Shown one piece after another: positions 35,792-43,622 of a stretch of DNA of 60,230 bases. The position numbers and the translations under genes were made by a program. The notes under the pieces are model-generated. The model saw only the letters and a program-made list of their open reading frames with translations, ran no database searches and was not told the origin of the DNA. The stretch covers positions 31,674 through 91,903 of the forward strand of contig DHLX01000042.1 of NCBI GenBank assembly GCA_002405475.1, read 5' to 3'. This DNA is from Burkholderiales bacterium UBA4657. Lineage in GTDB: Bacteria; Pseudomonadota; Gammaproteobacteria; Burkholderiales; Burkholderiaceae_E. How positions within the stretch are numbered: position 1 is the first letter of the stretch; every line of letters starts with the position of its first letter.

Positions 35792-36313
35792 TCAGTTATA
35801 GGAATTTCGGTCAAAACGCATCTCGGACTGCAAATGAATTTGCTGTCCAGTAATTAAAACAACACGAGCTGTAACACGGTACTTACGCATGCCGTCATCT
35901 CTGGCCTCAGCCGATAGACGGTCGGGCGTTGATGCTGGCGGCATTTCGTCTGTAGCGTTTTCCAATAGGCAGCCGTAGGCATTAACGGCAGGAAAATTCA
36001 CCGCGAGATCAGCATCTGGTCTAAGGGTTTTAGTTTCCCACGCGGCAGGGTCACGCCACGCCGGATTACCGACGGCCGGGGCAGCAGCCTCTCCCACTGC
36101 CAACAACTCAGATTCACATCTGCGCAGCACCGTTTGTACCGCCGCTTCTGCAAAGGCATACTCACGGCTATTCACGGCAAGCGCCTGATCCACTGTACTA
36201 CGACGTACCTGGGTAATGACCAGCGAGGTCAGAATCACCATCATGATCAATACTATGGGCAGGACAATACCTTGCTGCCGGGATTGAGAGGATTGTGAGG
36301 TCAGTTTATTCAT
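35792..36313 (-). CDS. pilX: PilX-like minor pilin
   Basis: A 173-residue minor pilin of the PilX family. The leader MNKLTSQSSQSRQQG is followed by IVLPIVLIMMVILTSLVITQV, the PilX_N helix; unlike other pilins it has no Glu at +5, which is usual for PilX (the GspK-like tip subunit). The C-terminal half holds two Cys residues (RRCESE and GCLLEN). The ATG at 36313 follows the pilW stop as TGATATG; the frame start at 36427 overlaps pilW and gives no leader peptide, so I reject it. Confidence 0.88.
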   Translation of the reverse strand: MNKLTSQSSQSRQQGIVLPIVLIMMVILTSLVITQVRRSTVDQALAVNSREYAFAEAAVQTVLRRCESELLAVGEAAAPAVGNPAWRDPAAWETKTLRPDADLAVNFPAVNAYGCLLENATDEMPPASTPDRLSAEARDDGMRKYRVTARVVLITGQQIHLQSEMRFDRNSYN

Positions 36314-36314
36314 A

Positions 36315-37331
36315 TCACACCGGCGCGAAAGATCTGGGGTTGGGGGTAGCACGACTGCGGACGGTAAAAATCTGGGTATAGGTCCGGTACACGCCACCAT
36401 CAGGATTATTGACAAGGATAAGGGCACCCGTCACTTCTGCGCCGGTATCAGGACAACGGGCAAACTGGGTGCTGGTGCCAGTGGTCAGCCCCCCTGTTCC
36501 TGGCGTACTACGGATGACGATACAGACATAGACCGATACCACATGATCCCACGCATCGATTCGGTTCGTCTGGCTGTTAAGAAAATCGGCGTCTACATAG
36601 CTTTGGGCCGCGGCGGGTGTAAATTGCTCATCCCCACTCGGTGTTGTAGCTACAGGCGGGTTGGCACCAGCATTAAAACGCGCATCATCGAAGCCATAGT
36701 AGACCCTGAATTGCGCAATATTGGGAATTAACGCACGAGCCGCAGCATTACCAGCACGACACATGAGAGTATTGACACCATTAGCAGTATCAACAAAATA
36801 AAAATTCTGGATCATAGGGCGGTTAAGCGTGACATTTCGCCCAACATGTCCGCTGGGCAAATCGCGAGCCACCGGGTTATTGCCCAGACAGTCAGTCGGC
36901 TCAGTCTGAACAGGTGCCACGACATTGTCACCTTGATAGCTCACCATCAGAGCATCAAAGTCAGTGCCCGCTGTCGCAGGGCAGACTGGCGCCGCTTTAC
37001 CCAATTCACTGGCGTCGAAACTACGGTTGCGACACCCTGCCAGGTGCAGGCTGTTTGCCAGCAAGGTATTGGCACGAGAATTCTGTCCAATCGCGCCGAT
37101 AGTGACATCACGGCTGATTATTTCAGCGTAACCCGCCTGCCGGATGGCATTTCCAATGAAATACATGGCCACACGACCAGAATCATCAATACCGGACAGC
37201 TCACTAGAATAACGCGAAGTACGGTTGACACTTAAAAAAATGACTGCCACAGTCGCCGTAATGATCAGTGAAATGGTAATGACCACCATTAATTCAATCA
37301 GGGTTCTGCCATGTTGACCTTGAATTTTCAT
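36315..37331 (-). CDS. pilW: PilW-like minor pilin
   Basis: A 338-residue PilW-family minor pilin. The leader MKIQGQHG ends at the peptidase site and the mature helix begins RTLIELMVVITISLIITATVAV with Glu at +5; Arg instead of Phe at +1 is unusual. The rest is a large globular domain with scattered Cys, as expected of the biggest tip-complex pilin. Start chosen at 37331, 8 bp after the pilV stop, rather than the frame start at 37370. Confidence 0.88.
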   Translation of the reverse strand: MKIQGQHGRTLIELMVVITISLIITATVAVIFLSVNRTSRYSSELSGIDDSGRVAMYFIGNAIRQAGYAEIISRDVTIGAIGQNSRANTLLANSLHLAGCRNRSFDASELGKAAPVCPATAGTDFDALMVSYQGDNVVAPVQTEPTDCLGNNPVARDLPSGHVGRNVTLNRPMIQNFYFVDTANGVNTLMCRAGNAAARALIPNIAQFRVYYGFDDARFNAGANPPVATTPSGDEQFTPAAAQSYVDADFLNSQTNRIDAWDHVVSVYVCIVIRSTPGTGGLTTGTSTQFARCPDTGAEVTGALILVNNPDGGVYRTYTQIFTVRSRATPNPRSFAPV

Positions 37332-37339
37332 GCTCGACC

Positions 37340-37882
37340 TCATCCCGGAAAAACGGTGACGGTAATACACCGGTAACGATCATCATCTGCTATCGCTGCA
37401 ATAGCACCACATCCAGTATTGCCACCCCCACTAACATCCTCAGAATCGAGCCAGCCCAGGGTGATATTCAGTCCCTCGGTGGCTGAGGTAGCGGTCAGTG
37501 GCTGCATAAGCAGGGCTGGTGCTGGCAGTCTTCTTCGAACTTCCGCAAACCAAAGCGCTATTTCCCTCTGGGCTATGTCGTCGGTGTCGGTACACGGATC
37601 ACATGTGGGGGGGGGAGGGGGCACTAAACTCGGGTCATCAGCCGGGTTGACAGTGACGCTGTAATCGGTTGCAGCACCATTCATGTAGCTTAAATGGTTG
37701 GCAGACAGTCTCTCCTTGAACTGGGCAAGCAAGTCAGATGCGGCGCGACCATTGAGGGAATCCAGCTGATAAGTCAGTGAACGCGCCTGTATACCCATGA
37801 GACCAAGCAAAGTGACCGCTACCAGTACCATAGTGATCAGCACCTCAATAAGTGAAACTCCTGACTGTAATGTATGTTTCAT
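37340..37882 (-). CDS. pilV: PilV-like minor pilin
   Basis: A 180-residue PilV-family minor pilin: leader MKHTLQSG, then VSLIEVLITMVLVAVTLLGLM with Glu at +5. Near residues 89-93 a run of prolines (VPPPPPTCDPC) is encoded partly by nine C in a row (37607-37615 as G on the plus strand), a place where slippage would switch the reading frame. Four Cys are present, two in CDPC. It belongs to the fimT-pilV-pilW-pilX-pilY1-pilE unit. Confidence 0.88.
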   Translation of the reverse strand: MKHTLQSGVSLIEVLITMVLVAVTLLGLMGIQARSLTYQLDSLNGRAASDLLAQFKERLSANHLSYMNGAATDYSVTVNPADDPSLVPPPPPTCDPCTDTDDIAQREIALWFAEVRRRLPAPALLMQPLTATSATEGLNITLGWLDSEDVSGGGNTGCGAIAAIADDDRYRCITVTVFPG

Positions 37883-37892
37883 GTTGGTTACC

Positions 37893-38513
37893 TTAGCAAG
37901 TGGCAGCGGTGGGTCTGCGTATTTCAGCACGCCCGGTCCAGTTGATAAAAAGGCAGCGCGCCTCGGGATTAGTCAGGTTGGTTGGATTAAAATTATTGGT
38001 ATAGTCCACTGAGAAAGTGACCGGGTTAGCGTTAGGACTGCGCAGGCCAGTAGTGGTATAACCCACCCGTGTACCCACGCTAGCTACCATTCTTATCACT
38101 CCTCCCAACGCTGGCTGGCGTTGAATCAATATATCGCCTGCTTGAAAATCCGGGTTGTAAGCCGGTGCAGTAGGCAGGGTACGCTTGACATACATAATCC
38201 AGCCCGCCGCCCAGTCATTTTCAGCAAAACCATTTCCGGCAGCGTTGCTACAGGCCGGTACCGCATCCATGACGTTCAGCGAACGGCACATGAATACATC
38301 ACCCGGCTGTGCTATGCCGTTGGCACGGGTGGTTTGTATGGCTTCGGAACGGGTTCTCTGAATCCCGGCGAGTAACAGATTGGCACTGCTGCTGATGCGC
38401 GATGACGCGATCATTTGCTGAAATTGGGGAATCGCCGCCGCTGCGAGTATGGCAATAATCGCCACCACTACCATCAGCTCAACTAAAGTAAATCCGCGCA
38501 CCTGTTTAAACAT
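37893..38513 (-). CDS. fimT: FimT/GspH-family minor pilin
   Basis: A 206-residue pseudopilin of the FimT/GspH family: leader MFKQVRG, peptidase site, then FTLVELMVVVAIIAILAAAAIPQF. The region NLLLAGIQRTRSEAIQTTRANG is a FimT/GspH signature, and a C-terminal Cys pair (ARCLF, AATC) is present. A strong GGGGGAG ribosome binding site precedes the ATG at 38513. FimT proteins can bind DNA in natural transformation; that role is not shown here. It is the first gene of the minor-pilin operon. Confidence 0.9.
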   Translation of the reverse strand: MFKQVRGFTLVELMVVVAIIAILAAAAIPQFQQMIASSRISSSANLLLAGIQRTRSEAIQTTRANGIAQPGDVFMCRSLNVMDAVPACSNAAGNGFAENDWAAGWIMYVKRTLPTAPAYNPDFQAGDILIQRQPALGGVIRMVASVGTRVGYTTTGLRSPNANPVTFSVDYTNNFNPTNLTNPEARCLFINWTGRAEIRRPTAATC

Positions 38514-38631
38514 GGACTCCCCCTTCACACGCGCTAAAAGTAACAAAATGATTTCAAGTGTGCCAGTTTGTCAGGCGACAAATGGCATCAGCGTTCAGCT
38601 TTGGCCGATAAACGGCACTTTGTTAAAAAAG

Positions 38632-39534
38632 TTAAGCCGGAAAAACGCCGGTCGATAAATAGCGGTCGCCGCGATCGCAGACGATAAAGACGATAGTGGC
38701 GTTGCTCAGGTTCTGAGCCACGCGCAGGGCGATGCAGAGGGCGCCAGCAGCAGATATGCCGCAAAATATGCCCTCTTCCGCAGCCATGCGCCGCGCCATG
38801 TTTTCAGCGTCGGTCTGGCTGACGTATTCCATGAGGTCGACATTGGCCGGCTGATGAATTTTGGGCAAATACGCTTCAGGCCACTGGCGTATGCCGGGAA
38901 TGCTGCTGCCTTCGGTCGGCTGACAGCCAACGATTTGAATGTGCGGGTTTTGCTGTTTCAGATAACGGCTGACGCCATTGATGGTACCGGTGGTACCCAT
39001 ACTGGAGACAAAATGCGTCACCTGCCCCTGGGTGTCGCGCCAGATTTCCGGGCCGGTGGTTTCATAATGCGCCTGCGGGTTGTCGGGGTTGGCAAACTGG
39101 TCGAGTACCTTGCCCTTGCCTTCGCGCTGCATTTGCTCAGCCAGGTCACGCGCGTATTCCATGCCGCCGGTTTTGGGGGTCAGAATAATGTCAGCCCCAA
39201 AAGCGCGCATGGTCTGACGCCGCTCGACCGATAAATTTTCCGGCATGATGAGCGTCATGCGGTAGCCGCGTATGGCCGCAGCCATGGCCAGCGCAATGCC
39301 GGTATTGCCGCTGGTGGCTTCAATCAGCACATCACCGGGGCGTATTTCGCCGCGCGCCTCGGCTCGGGCTATCATGCTCATGGCCGGTCGGTCTTTGACG
39401 CTACCCGCCGGATTATTGCCTTCGAGCTTGCCTAAAATAATGTTGCCGCGTGCGGCGTTGTCTGCCCCCGGAATGCGCTGCAAACGCACCAGGGGGGTAT
39501 TGCCAATGGTGTCTTCAATAGTGAGGTAGTTCAT
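38632..39534 (-). CDS. cysM: Cysteine synthase B (O-acetylserine sulfhydrylase)
   Basis: A 300-residue PLP enzyme making cysteine from O-acetylserine and sulfide or thiosulfate. IEDTIGNTPLVRLQRI, the PLP-lysine motif NNPAGSVKDR, the phosphate-binding EATSGNTGIALAMAAA and the C-terminal DRGDRYLSTGVFP (the CysM form) are present. The ATG at 39534 overlaps the comEA stop as ATGA; the frame is open further up to 39642, but that part is not protein-like for this family. Confidence 0.95.
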   Translation of the reverse strand: MNYLTIEDTIGNTPLVRLQRIPGADNAARGNIILGKLEGNNPAGSVKDRPAMSMIARAEARGEIRPGDVLIEATSGNTGIALAMAAAIRGYRMTLIMPENLSVERRQTMRAFGADIILTPKTGGMEYARDLAEQMQREGKGKVLDQFANPDNPQAHYETTGPEIWRDTQGQVTHFVSSMGTTGTINGVSRYLKQQNPHIQIVGCQPTEGSSIPGIRQWPEAYLPKIHQPANVDLMEYVSQTDAENMARRMAAEEGIFCGISAAGALCIALRVAQNLSNATIVFIVCDRGDRYLSTGVFPA

Positions 39535-39812
39535 TTCTTCTTGTCGGCGTTGGCGCTGCGCCCGACCTTGAACCCGGCTTCTTTCATGTCGCCCATGGTT
39601 TTGTCGCCCAGACCTTTGACACGCTTGTCCAGATCGACCCACGATTTGAACGGGCCATTTTTGGCTCGCTCATCGACAATGGCTTTGGCCTTGACCGGGC
39701 CGATGCCTTTGGCCGCCTGTAATTCCTCGACCGTAGCCTGGTTAATGTCAGTCGCCCAAGCTAGGTTGATGGTCAGCAGTGCTGCGGCCAGACCCAGGAA
39801 AAATTTTTTCAT
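39531..39812 (-). CDS. comEA: ComEA-like helix-hairpin-helix protein
   Basis: A 93-residue secreted or periplasmic protein: signal peptide MKKFFLGLAAALLTINLAWA, then a single helix-hairpin-helix DNA-binding domain (DINQATVEELQAAKGIGPVKAKAIV) ending in a Lys-rich tail. It matches the short ComEA proteins of Gram-negative bacteria that pull DNA through the outer membrane pore in transformation. A clear AAGGAG ribosome binding site precedes the ATG at 39812. Together with fimT and pilE nearby it hints at competence, though this is inference. Confidence 0.88.
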   Translation of the reverse strand: MKKFFLGLAAALLTINLAWATDINQATVEELQAAKGIGPVKAKAIVDERAKNGPFKSWVDLDKRVKGLGDKTMGDMKEAGFKVGRSANADKKK

Positions 39813-39832
39813 GCTGCTCTCCTTAAGAAAAC

Positions 39833-40834
39833 TCAAACGGGGGATGAATAAAGTTTCTTGACATATTGCGCCACACCCTGCTCTACTGTGGCAAAGCTGG
39901 CGCTATATCCTACCTCACGTAGCTGGCGGATGTCGGCCTGGGTATAGGCCTGATATTTTTCTTTCAGGCCGGGGGGGAACGGTATGTAGCGTAACAATTG
40001 CTGCTCTACCATTTCTTGCAAGGTCAGCACGGTGTCGCCCTTTAGCTGGCGCAGGGTGTTGATGGTGGTGACAGCAATGTCGTTAAATGTCTGCGCCCGA
40101 CCAGTACCACAATTAAACACGCCTGAGAGCGGCTGGCTGAAAGCACTGTCAAGAAAAAACAGATTCACCTTGACCACATCACCAACTTCAATAAAGTCGC
40201 GGCGTTGCTCTCCAGAAGCATAGCCATGCGAACCCTCGAACAACTGGACGTAGCCATGCTGGTTCATTTGCCGGTAATGATGAAATGCTACCGAGGCCAT
40301 GCGACCCTTGTGCTGTTCGTGCGGGCCGTACACATTGAAATAGCGCAGTCCCACGACGGGTGCGGCCAAGTCATTCAGTCGCCGCCGCACCACCTGGTCA
40401 AACAATAGCTTGGAATAGCCATAAACATTGAGCGGACGTTCGTATTCGGGTTGTTCAATAAACTGTTTCGACGCACCATAAACCGCTGCCGATGAGGCAT
40501 ACAGGAAAGGTACCTTGTGTTGCTGGCACCAGTCAAGCAGGCGCAGTGAATAACGGTAATTATTATTCATCATGTAGCGTCCGTCATGGTTCATGGTGTC
40601 GGAACACGCTCCTTGATGCAGCACCGCCGTAATCTTGCCAAAATGACCCGCTTCCAGCGCCGGAAGAAAATCTTCCAGGTCGATGTAATCAGCAATCAAG
40701 GCATCCGCCAGATGATGGAATTTATCGCCCTGCTGTAAATCATCGACCGCCAGAATGTCGCGCTCATGGCGCTCATTCAGTGCATGAACCAGATGACTGC
40801 CGATAAAGCCAGCGGCGCCAGTGACAATGATCAT
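39833..40834 (-). CDS. hldD: ADP-L-glycero-D-manno-heptose 6-epimerase
   Basis: A 333-residue short-chain dehydrogenase-like epimerase that makes the ADP-heptose used for the LPS inner core. IIVTGAAGFIGSHLVHAL is the NAD(P)-binding motif, ASSAAVYG and YGYSKLLFD give the catalytic Ser and YxxxK, and LRYFNVYGPHEQHKGRMAS is the HldD signature. The ATG at 40834 overlaps the rfaE1 stop as ATGA; the longer frame to 40954 is not conserved. Confidence 0.96.
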   Translation of the reverse strand: MIIVTGAAGFIGSHLVHALNERHERDILAVDDLQQGDKFHHLADALIADYIDLEDFLPALEAGHFGKITAVLHQGACSDTMNHDGRYMMNNNYRYSLRLLDWCQQHKVPFLYASSAAVYGASKQFIEQPEYERPLNVYGYSKLLFDQVVRRRLNDLAAPVVGLRYFNVYGPHEQHKGRMASVAFHHYRQMNQHGYVQLFEGSHGYASGEQRRDFIEVGDVVKVNLFFLDSAFSQPLSGVFNCGTGRAQTFNDIAVTTINTLRQLKGDTVLTLQEMVEQQLLRYIPFPPGLKEKYQAYTQADIRQLREVGYSASFATVEQGVAQYVKKLYSSPV

Positions 40835-41751
40835 GATGCAAACAGCTCCTGATATGTGACCGTGGCTGTGCCCAGCTTGCCAACGACTATACCAGCCGCG
40901 CGGTTGGCCAGCTGTACCGAGGCTGGCAGGCTTTGCCCCGCCGCCAGCCCGCATGCCAGCGTGGCAATAACTGTATCACCTGCGCCCGACACATCGAACA
41001 CTTCACGCGCCACGGTGGGTACGTGCATGACCTGATCGGGCTGATACAGACTCATGCCTTGTTCCGAGCGAGTCACCAGTAAAGCCTCAAGACCCAGATG
41101 TTCGCGAACCTGCTGCGCCTTGGCAGTCAGTTGGTCTTCGCTGTTCCAGCCGCCCACGACTTCTTTCAGCTCGCCACGGTTCGGCGTAATCAGATGGGCG
41201 CCGCGATAGCGTTCCCAATCACTGCCCTTGGGGTCGATCAAGACCCATTTTCCGGCTTCGCGTGCCGCTGTAATCATGGCGGGTATGTGCTGCAAGCCGC
41301 CCTTGCCATAGTCAGAGAAAATAACGACATCAAAATCTTTGACCCATTGAATGAAGTCATTAAGTTTGGTCTGGAGTACATCCTGCGACGGAATTTGTTC
41401 GAAATCGACACGTAATAATTGCTGGGTGCGGCCAATGACCCGCAGTTTGACCGTGGTAGCCACACTGGGGTCGGCTTGCAAAAAAGGCTTTATGCCTTCG
41501 GCTTGCAGCAACTGAGCCACTTTTTTACCCGGTTCGTCGCCACCGACCACGCCCATCAGCGCCGCCTGGGCGCCAAGGGCTGCAATATTGCGCGCGACAT
41601 TGGCGGCACCACCGAGGCGTTCATCACTGCTTTGTACCCGTACCACTGGTACCGGAGCCTCGGGGGAAATACGGTTTACCTCACCAAACCAGTAGCGGTC
41701 GAGCATGATGTCACCGACCACCAGTATGCGCCCTTGCTGTATTGCCATCAT
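40831..41751 (-). CDS. rfaE1: D-glycero-beta-D-manno-heptose-7-phosphate kinase
   Basis: A 306-residue PfkB-family kinase equal to the N-terminal half of E. coli HldE. RILVVGDIMLDRYWFGEVNR, RLGGAANVARNIAALG and the C-terminal catalytic DVSGAGDTVIATLA (anion hole and catalytic Asp) are present. No cytidylyltransferase domain follows, so the adenylyltransferase must be a separate gene elsewhere, the usual split arrangement in betaproteobacteria. It is coupled to lapB upstream (ATGA) and hldD downstream. Confidence 0.94.
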   Translation of the reverse strand: MMAIQQGRILVVGDIMLDRYWFGEVNRISPEAPVPVVRVQSSDERLGGAANVARNIAALGAQAALMGVVGGDEPGKKVAQLLQAEGIKPFLQADPSVATTVKLRVIGRTQQLLRVDFEQIPSQDVLQTKLNDFIQWVKDFDVVIFSDYGKGGLQHIPAMITAAREAGKWVLIDPKGSDWERYRGAHLITPNRGELKEVVGGWNSEDQLTAKAQQVREHLGLEALLVTRSEQGMSLYQPDQVMHVPTVAREVFDVSGAGDTVIATLACGLAAGQSLPASVQLANRAAGIVVGKLGTATVTYQELFAS

Positions 41752-42953
41752 GACATGACTTCCAGTTCTTCAACGCGTCGCGGCACGTAGCTGTTCCAGT
41801 GCTGGCAACCGGGGCATTGCCAGTAAAACTGGCGTGCCTTGAAGCCGCAATGACTGCAGGTATAGCGCGACAGGCGCCGTGCGTACTGGTATAGCAGCGT
41901 TTTGACGATTTCCAGTTCTTCGCGTACTTGACCGTGGGACATGTTGAGGCGCGATTGCACCAGTTTATCCAGACCAATCAGGGTCGGGGTACGTTTGAGT
42001 TCCAGCAATAATAGTTGATGCGCCGCCTCAGGCCCCTGTTGTTGCAGCGTTTGTTCAAAAACTACTTCCAGCACATCGAGCGAGGCCGATTTTTGCAACC
42101 AGCTATGTAGCAAGCGGAGTCCCTCAGCGGCCTGGTGTTGTGTCACATAGGCCTTCATGACCCGCTGCGCTACCAAAGCCAGATGCAGGTCGCTATGTTT
42201 TTCAATACCAAGCCAATAACTCAGGGCGCGCGCCACCTCACCCTGACTCAGACTCAGATCACCCGCCAGGATGGCAGCCCGGACATGGGTTCGTTCGGCT
42301 GTAAATGCCTGTAACAAGGCCGCTTCGGCCTGTTCGTCCTGAGACAAGGCCAGAGCGCGCTCGGCAATTTCACAATAATACTGGGCGATCTTTTTGCGCA
42401 AATCCTGGCCACTTTTCTGTTCCAGCTCCTGTGCGATTTGTATCGCTTTTTGCCATTCTTTTTCTATTTGATAAACATCCATCAGAGCAGCAAGTGCGGC
42501 ATTTTCCTGTGGCGTGTCACGCAGCGAAGCAAAGCTTTGTTCGGCTCGGTCGAGCATGCCGGCCTTGAGAAAATCGAGCCCGAGCTCATAGCGGGCGCGC
42601 GCCCGGTCGGTCTCGCTCAAATCGGAACGCACCAGCAGAGATTCATGTACCCGGATAGCCCGGTCGGATTCACCACGACGCCGAAATAAAGCCCCCAGCG
42701 TAAAGTACAGATCGAGTGCATCAGGGTCGGTCTGTACCGCTTCGATGAATATGTCCAAAGCCTGATCTGGCTGTTCATTGAGCAGGTAATTCAAACCACG
42801 AAAATAGGAACGCGGCAAGGTTCTGGCACTCTCAAGCAGGTGCTTGATATCTATACGCGCAGCCAGCCAGCCCAGTCCAAAAACCAGGAAGGCACACGGC
42901 ACAATCAACAGGAACAGTACTTCAGTATCCAAACCAGTCCGGATTATATGCAA
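41748..42953 (-). CDS. lapB: LPS assembly protein B (LapB/YciM)
   Basis: A membrane-anchored TPR protein of about 400 aa that controls LpxC turnover and so LPS synthesis. One N-terminal membrane helix (about 10-32), a GWLAARIDIKHLL segment, several TPR motifs, and a C-terminal rubredoxin-type zinc site CSHCGF ... CPGC. The frame start at 42953 is TTG and has no visible ribosome binding site; a second TTG at 42932 would begin nearer the membrane helix and may be the true start. It follows lapA by 4 bp. Confidence 0.92.
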   Translation of the reverse strand: MHIIRTGLDTEVLFLLIVPCAFLVFGLGWLAARIDIKHLLESARTLPRSYFRGLNYLLNEQPDQALDIFIEAVQTDPDALDLYFTLGALFRRRGESDRAIRVHESLLVRSDLSETDRARARYELGLDFLKAGMLDRAEQSFASLRDTPQENAALAALMDVYQIEKEWQKAIQIAQELEQKSGQDLRKKIAQYYCEIAERALALSQDEQAEAALLQAFTAERTHVRAAILAGDLSLSQGEVARALSYWLGIEKHSDLHLALVAQRVMKAYVTQHQAAEGLRLLHSWLQKSASLDVLEVVFEQTLQQQGPEAAHQLLLLELKRTPTLIGLDKLVQSRLNMSHGQVREELEIVKTLLYQYARRLSRYTCSHCGFKARQFYWQCPGCQHWNSYVPRRVEELEVMS

Positions 42954-42957
42954 GGAA

Positions 42958-43263
42958 TCAGAGTTTCAGCGGCGTTGGTGGCAGACTTATAGTTGCCGCT
43001 TCTGCAGCCGAGGCTATTTTGTTTGCATCAGACAGACTACGACCGAGCCGACGGACTTCGGCGCGCTGCCTGAAAATCACTGGCAACAGCACCGCTACGC
43101 CAAACAAGGCACCGGCCAGAAAAAAGATCAGCAATACCAGGGCTAACGGGGCTTGCCAGTGCCCGAGAACATAATTGAGCGTGGCGGGTTCGGTGTTGAA
43201 CAGGGCAAAAACGAAGAACAACAGGAACAAGGCAATACGACCGAGCCAGACGATGATTTTCAT
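42958..43263 (-). CDS. lapA: LPS assembly protein A (LapA/YciS, DUF1049)
   Basis: A 101-residue inner-membrane protein with two hydrophobic helices (about 4-24 and 40-65) and a short soluble tail, matching LapA. The motif LFNTEPATLNYVLG between the helices fits the family (N-x-x-x-x-x-F/Y). It lies just upstream of lapB, as in E. coli, and probably acts with it in LPS homeostasis. Confidence 0.88.
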   Translation of the reverse strand: MKIIVWLGRIALFLLFFVFALFNTEPATLNYVLGHWQAPLALVLLIFFLAGALFGVAVLLPVIFRQRAEVRRLGRSLSDANKIASAAEAATISLPPTPLKL

Positions 43264-43322
43264 GGAGTTCTCACCGCAAAAGGAATGGCACGAAGTGTAG
43301 TCTAAATTGGTGCAGGCGCCAA

Positions 43323-43601
43323 TTACAGGTCAACGCGCTCGCGTAATTCCTTGCCTGCCTTGAAATGCGGTACGCGCTTGGCCGGAACTTCAACTTTTTC
43401 GCCCGACTTCGGGTTTCGCCCAACCCGGGAAGATCGTTCGTTAAGGGAAAAACTGCCAAAGCCACGTATCTCGACACGCTTACCGGTGGCCAGAGCCTCA
43501 GACATGGCGTCGAGTATGGCTTTGACAGCCAAGTCCGTATCTCTGAGGCCGAGCTGCGGATGCCGCTCGGCCAGCTTGTCGATGAGTTCGGACTTGGTCA
43601 T
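43323..43601 (-). CDS. ihfB: Integration host factor subunit beta
   Basis: A 92-residue DNA-bending HU/IHF-family protein. The start TKSELIDKLAERHPQL, the beta-arm region RVEIRGFGSFSLNERSSRVGRNPKSGE with the intercalating Pro in RNPKSGE, and the C-terminal PHFKAGKELRERV match IHF beta rather than HU. It sits 21 bp downstream of rpsA, the standard rpsA-ihfB pair. Confidence 0.96.
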   Translation of the reverse strand: MTKSELIDKLAERHPQLGLRDTDLAVKAILDAMSEALATGKRVEIRGFGSFSLNERSSRVGRNPKSGEKVEVPAKRVPHFKAGKELRERVDL

Positions 43602-43622
43602 ACGCCGCCACTAAACAAAAAG

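Noticed and set aside
38551..38567. Possible sigma-54 promoter before fimT (TGGCAC on the reverse strand)
   Set aside because: There is no GC of a -12 element at the required distance.
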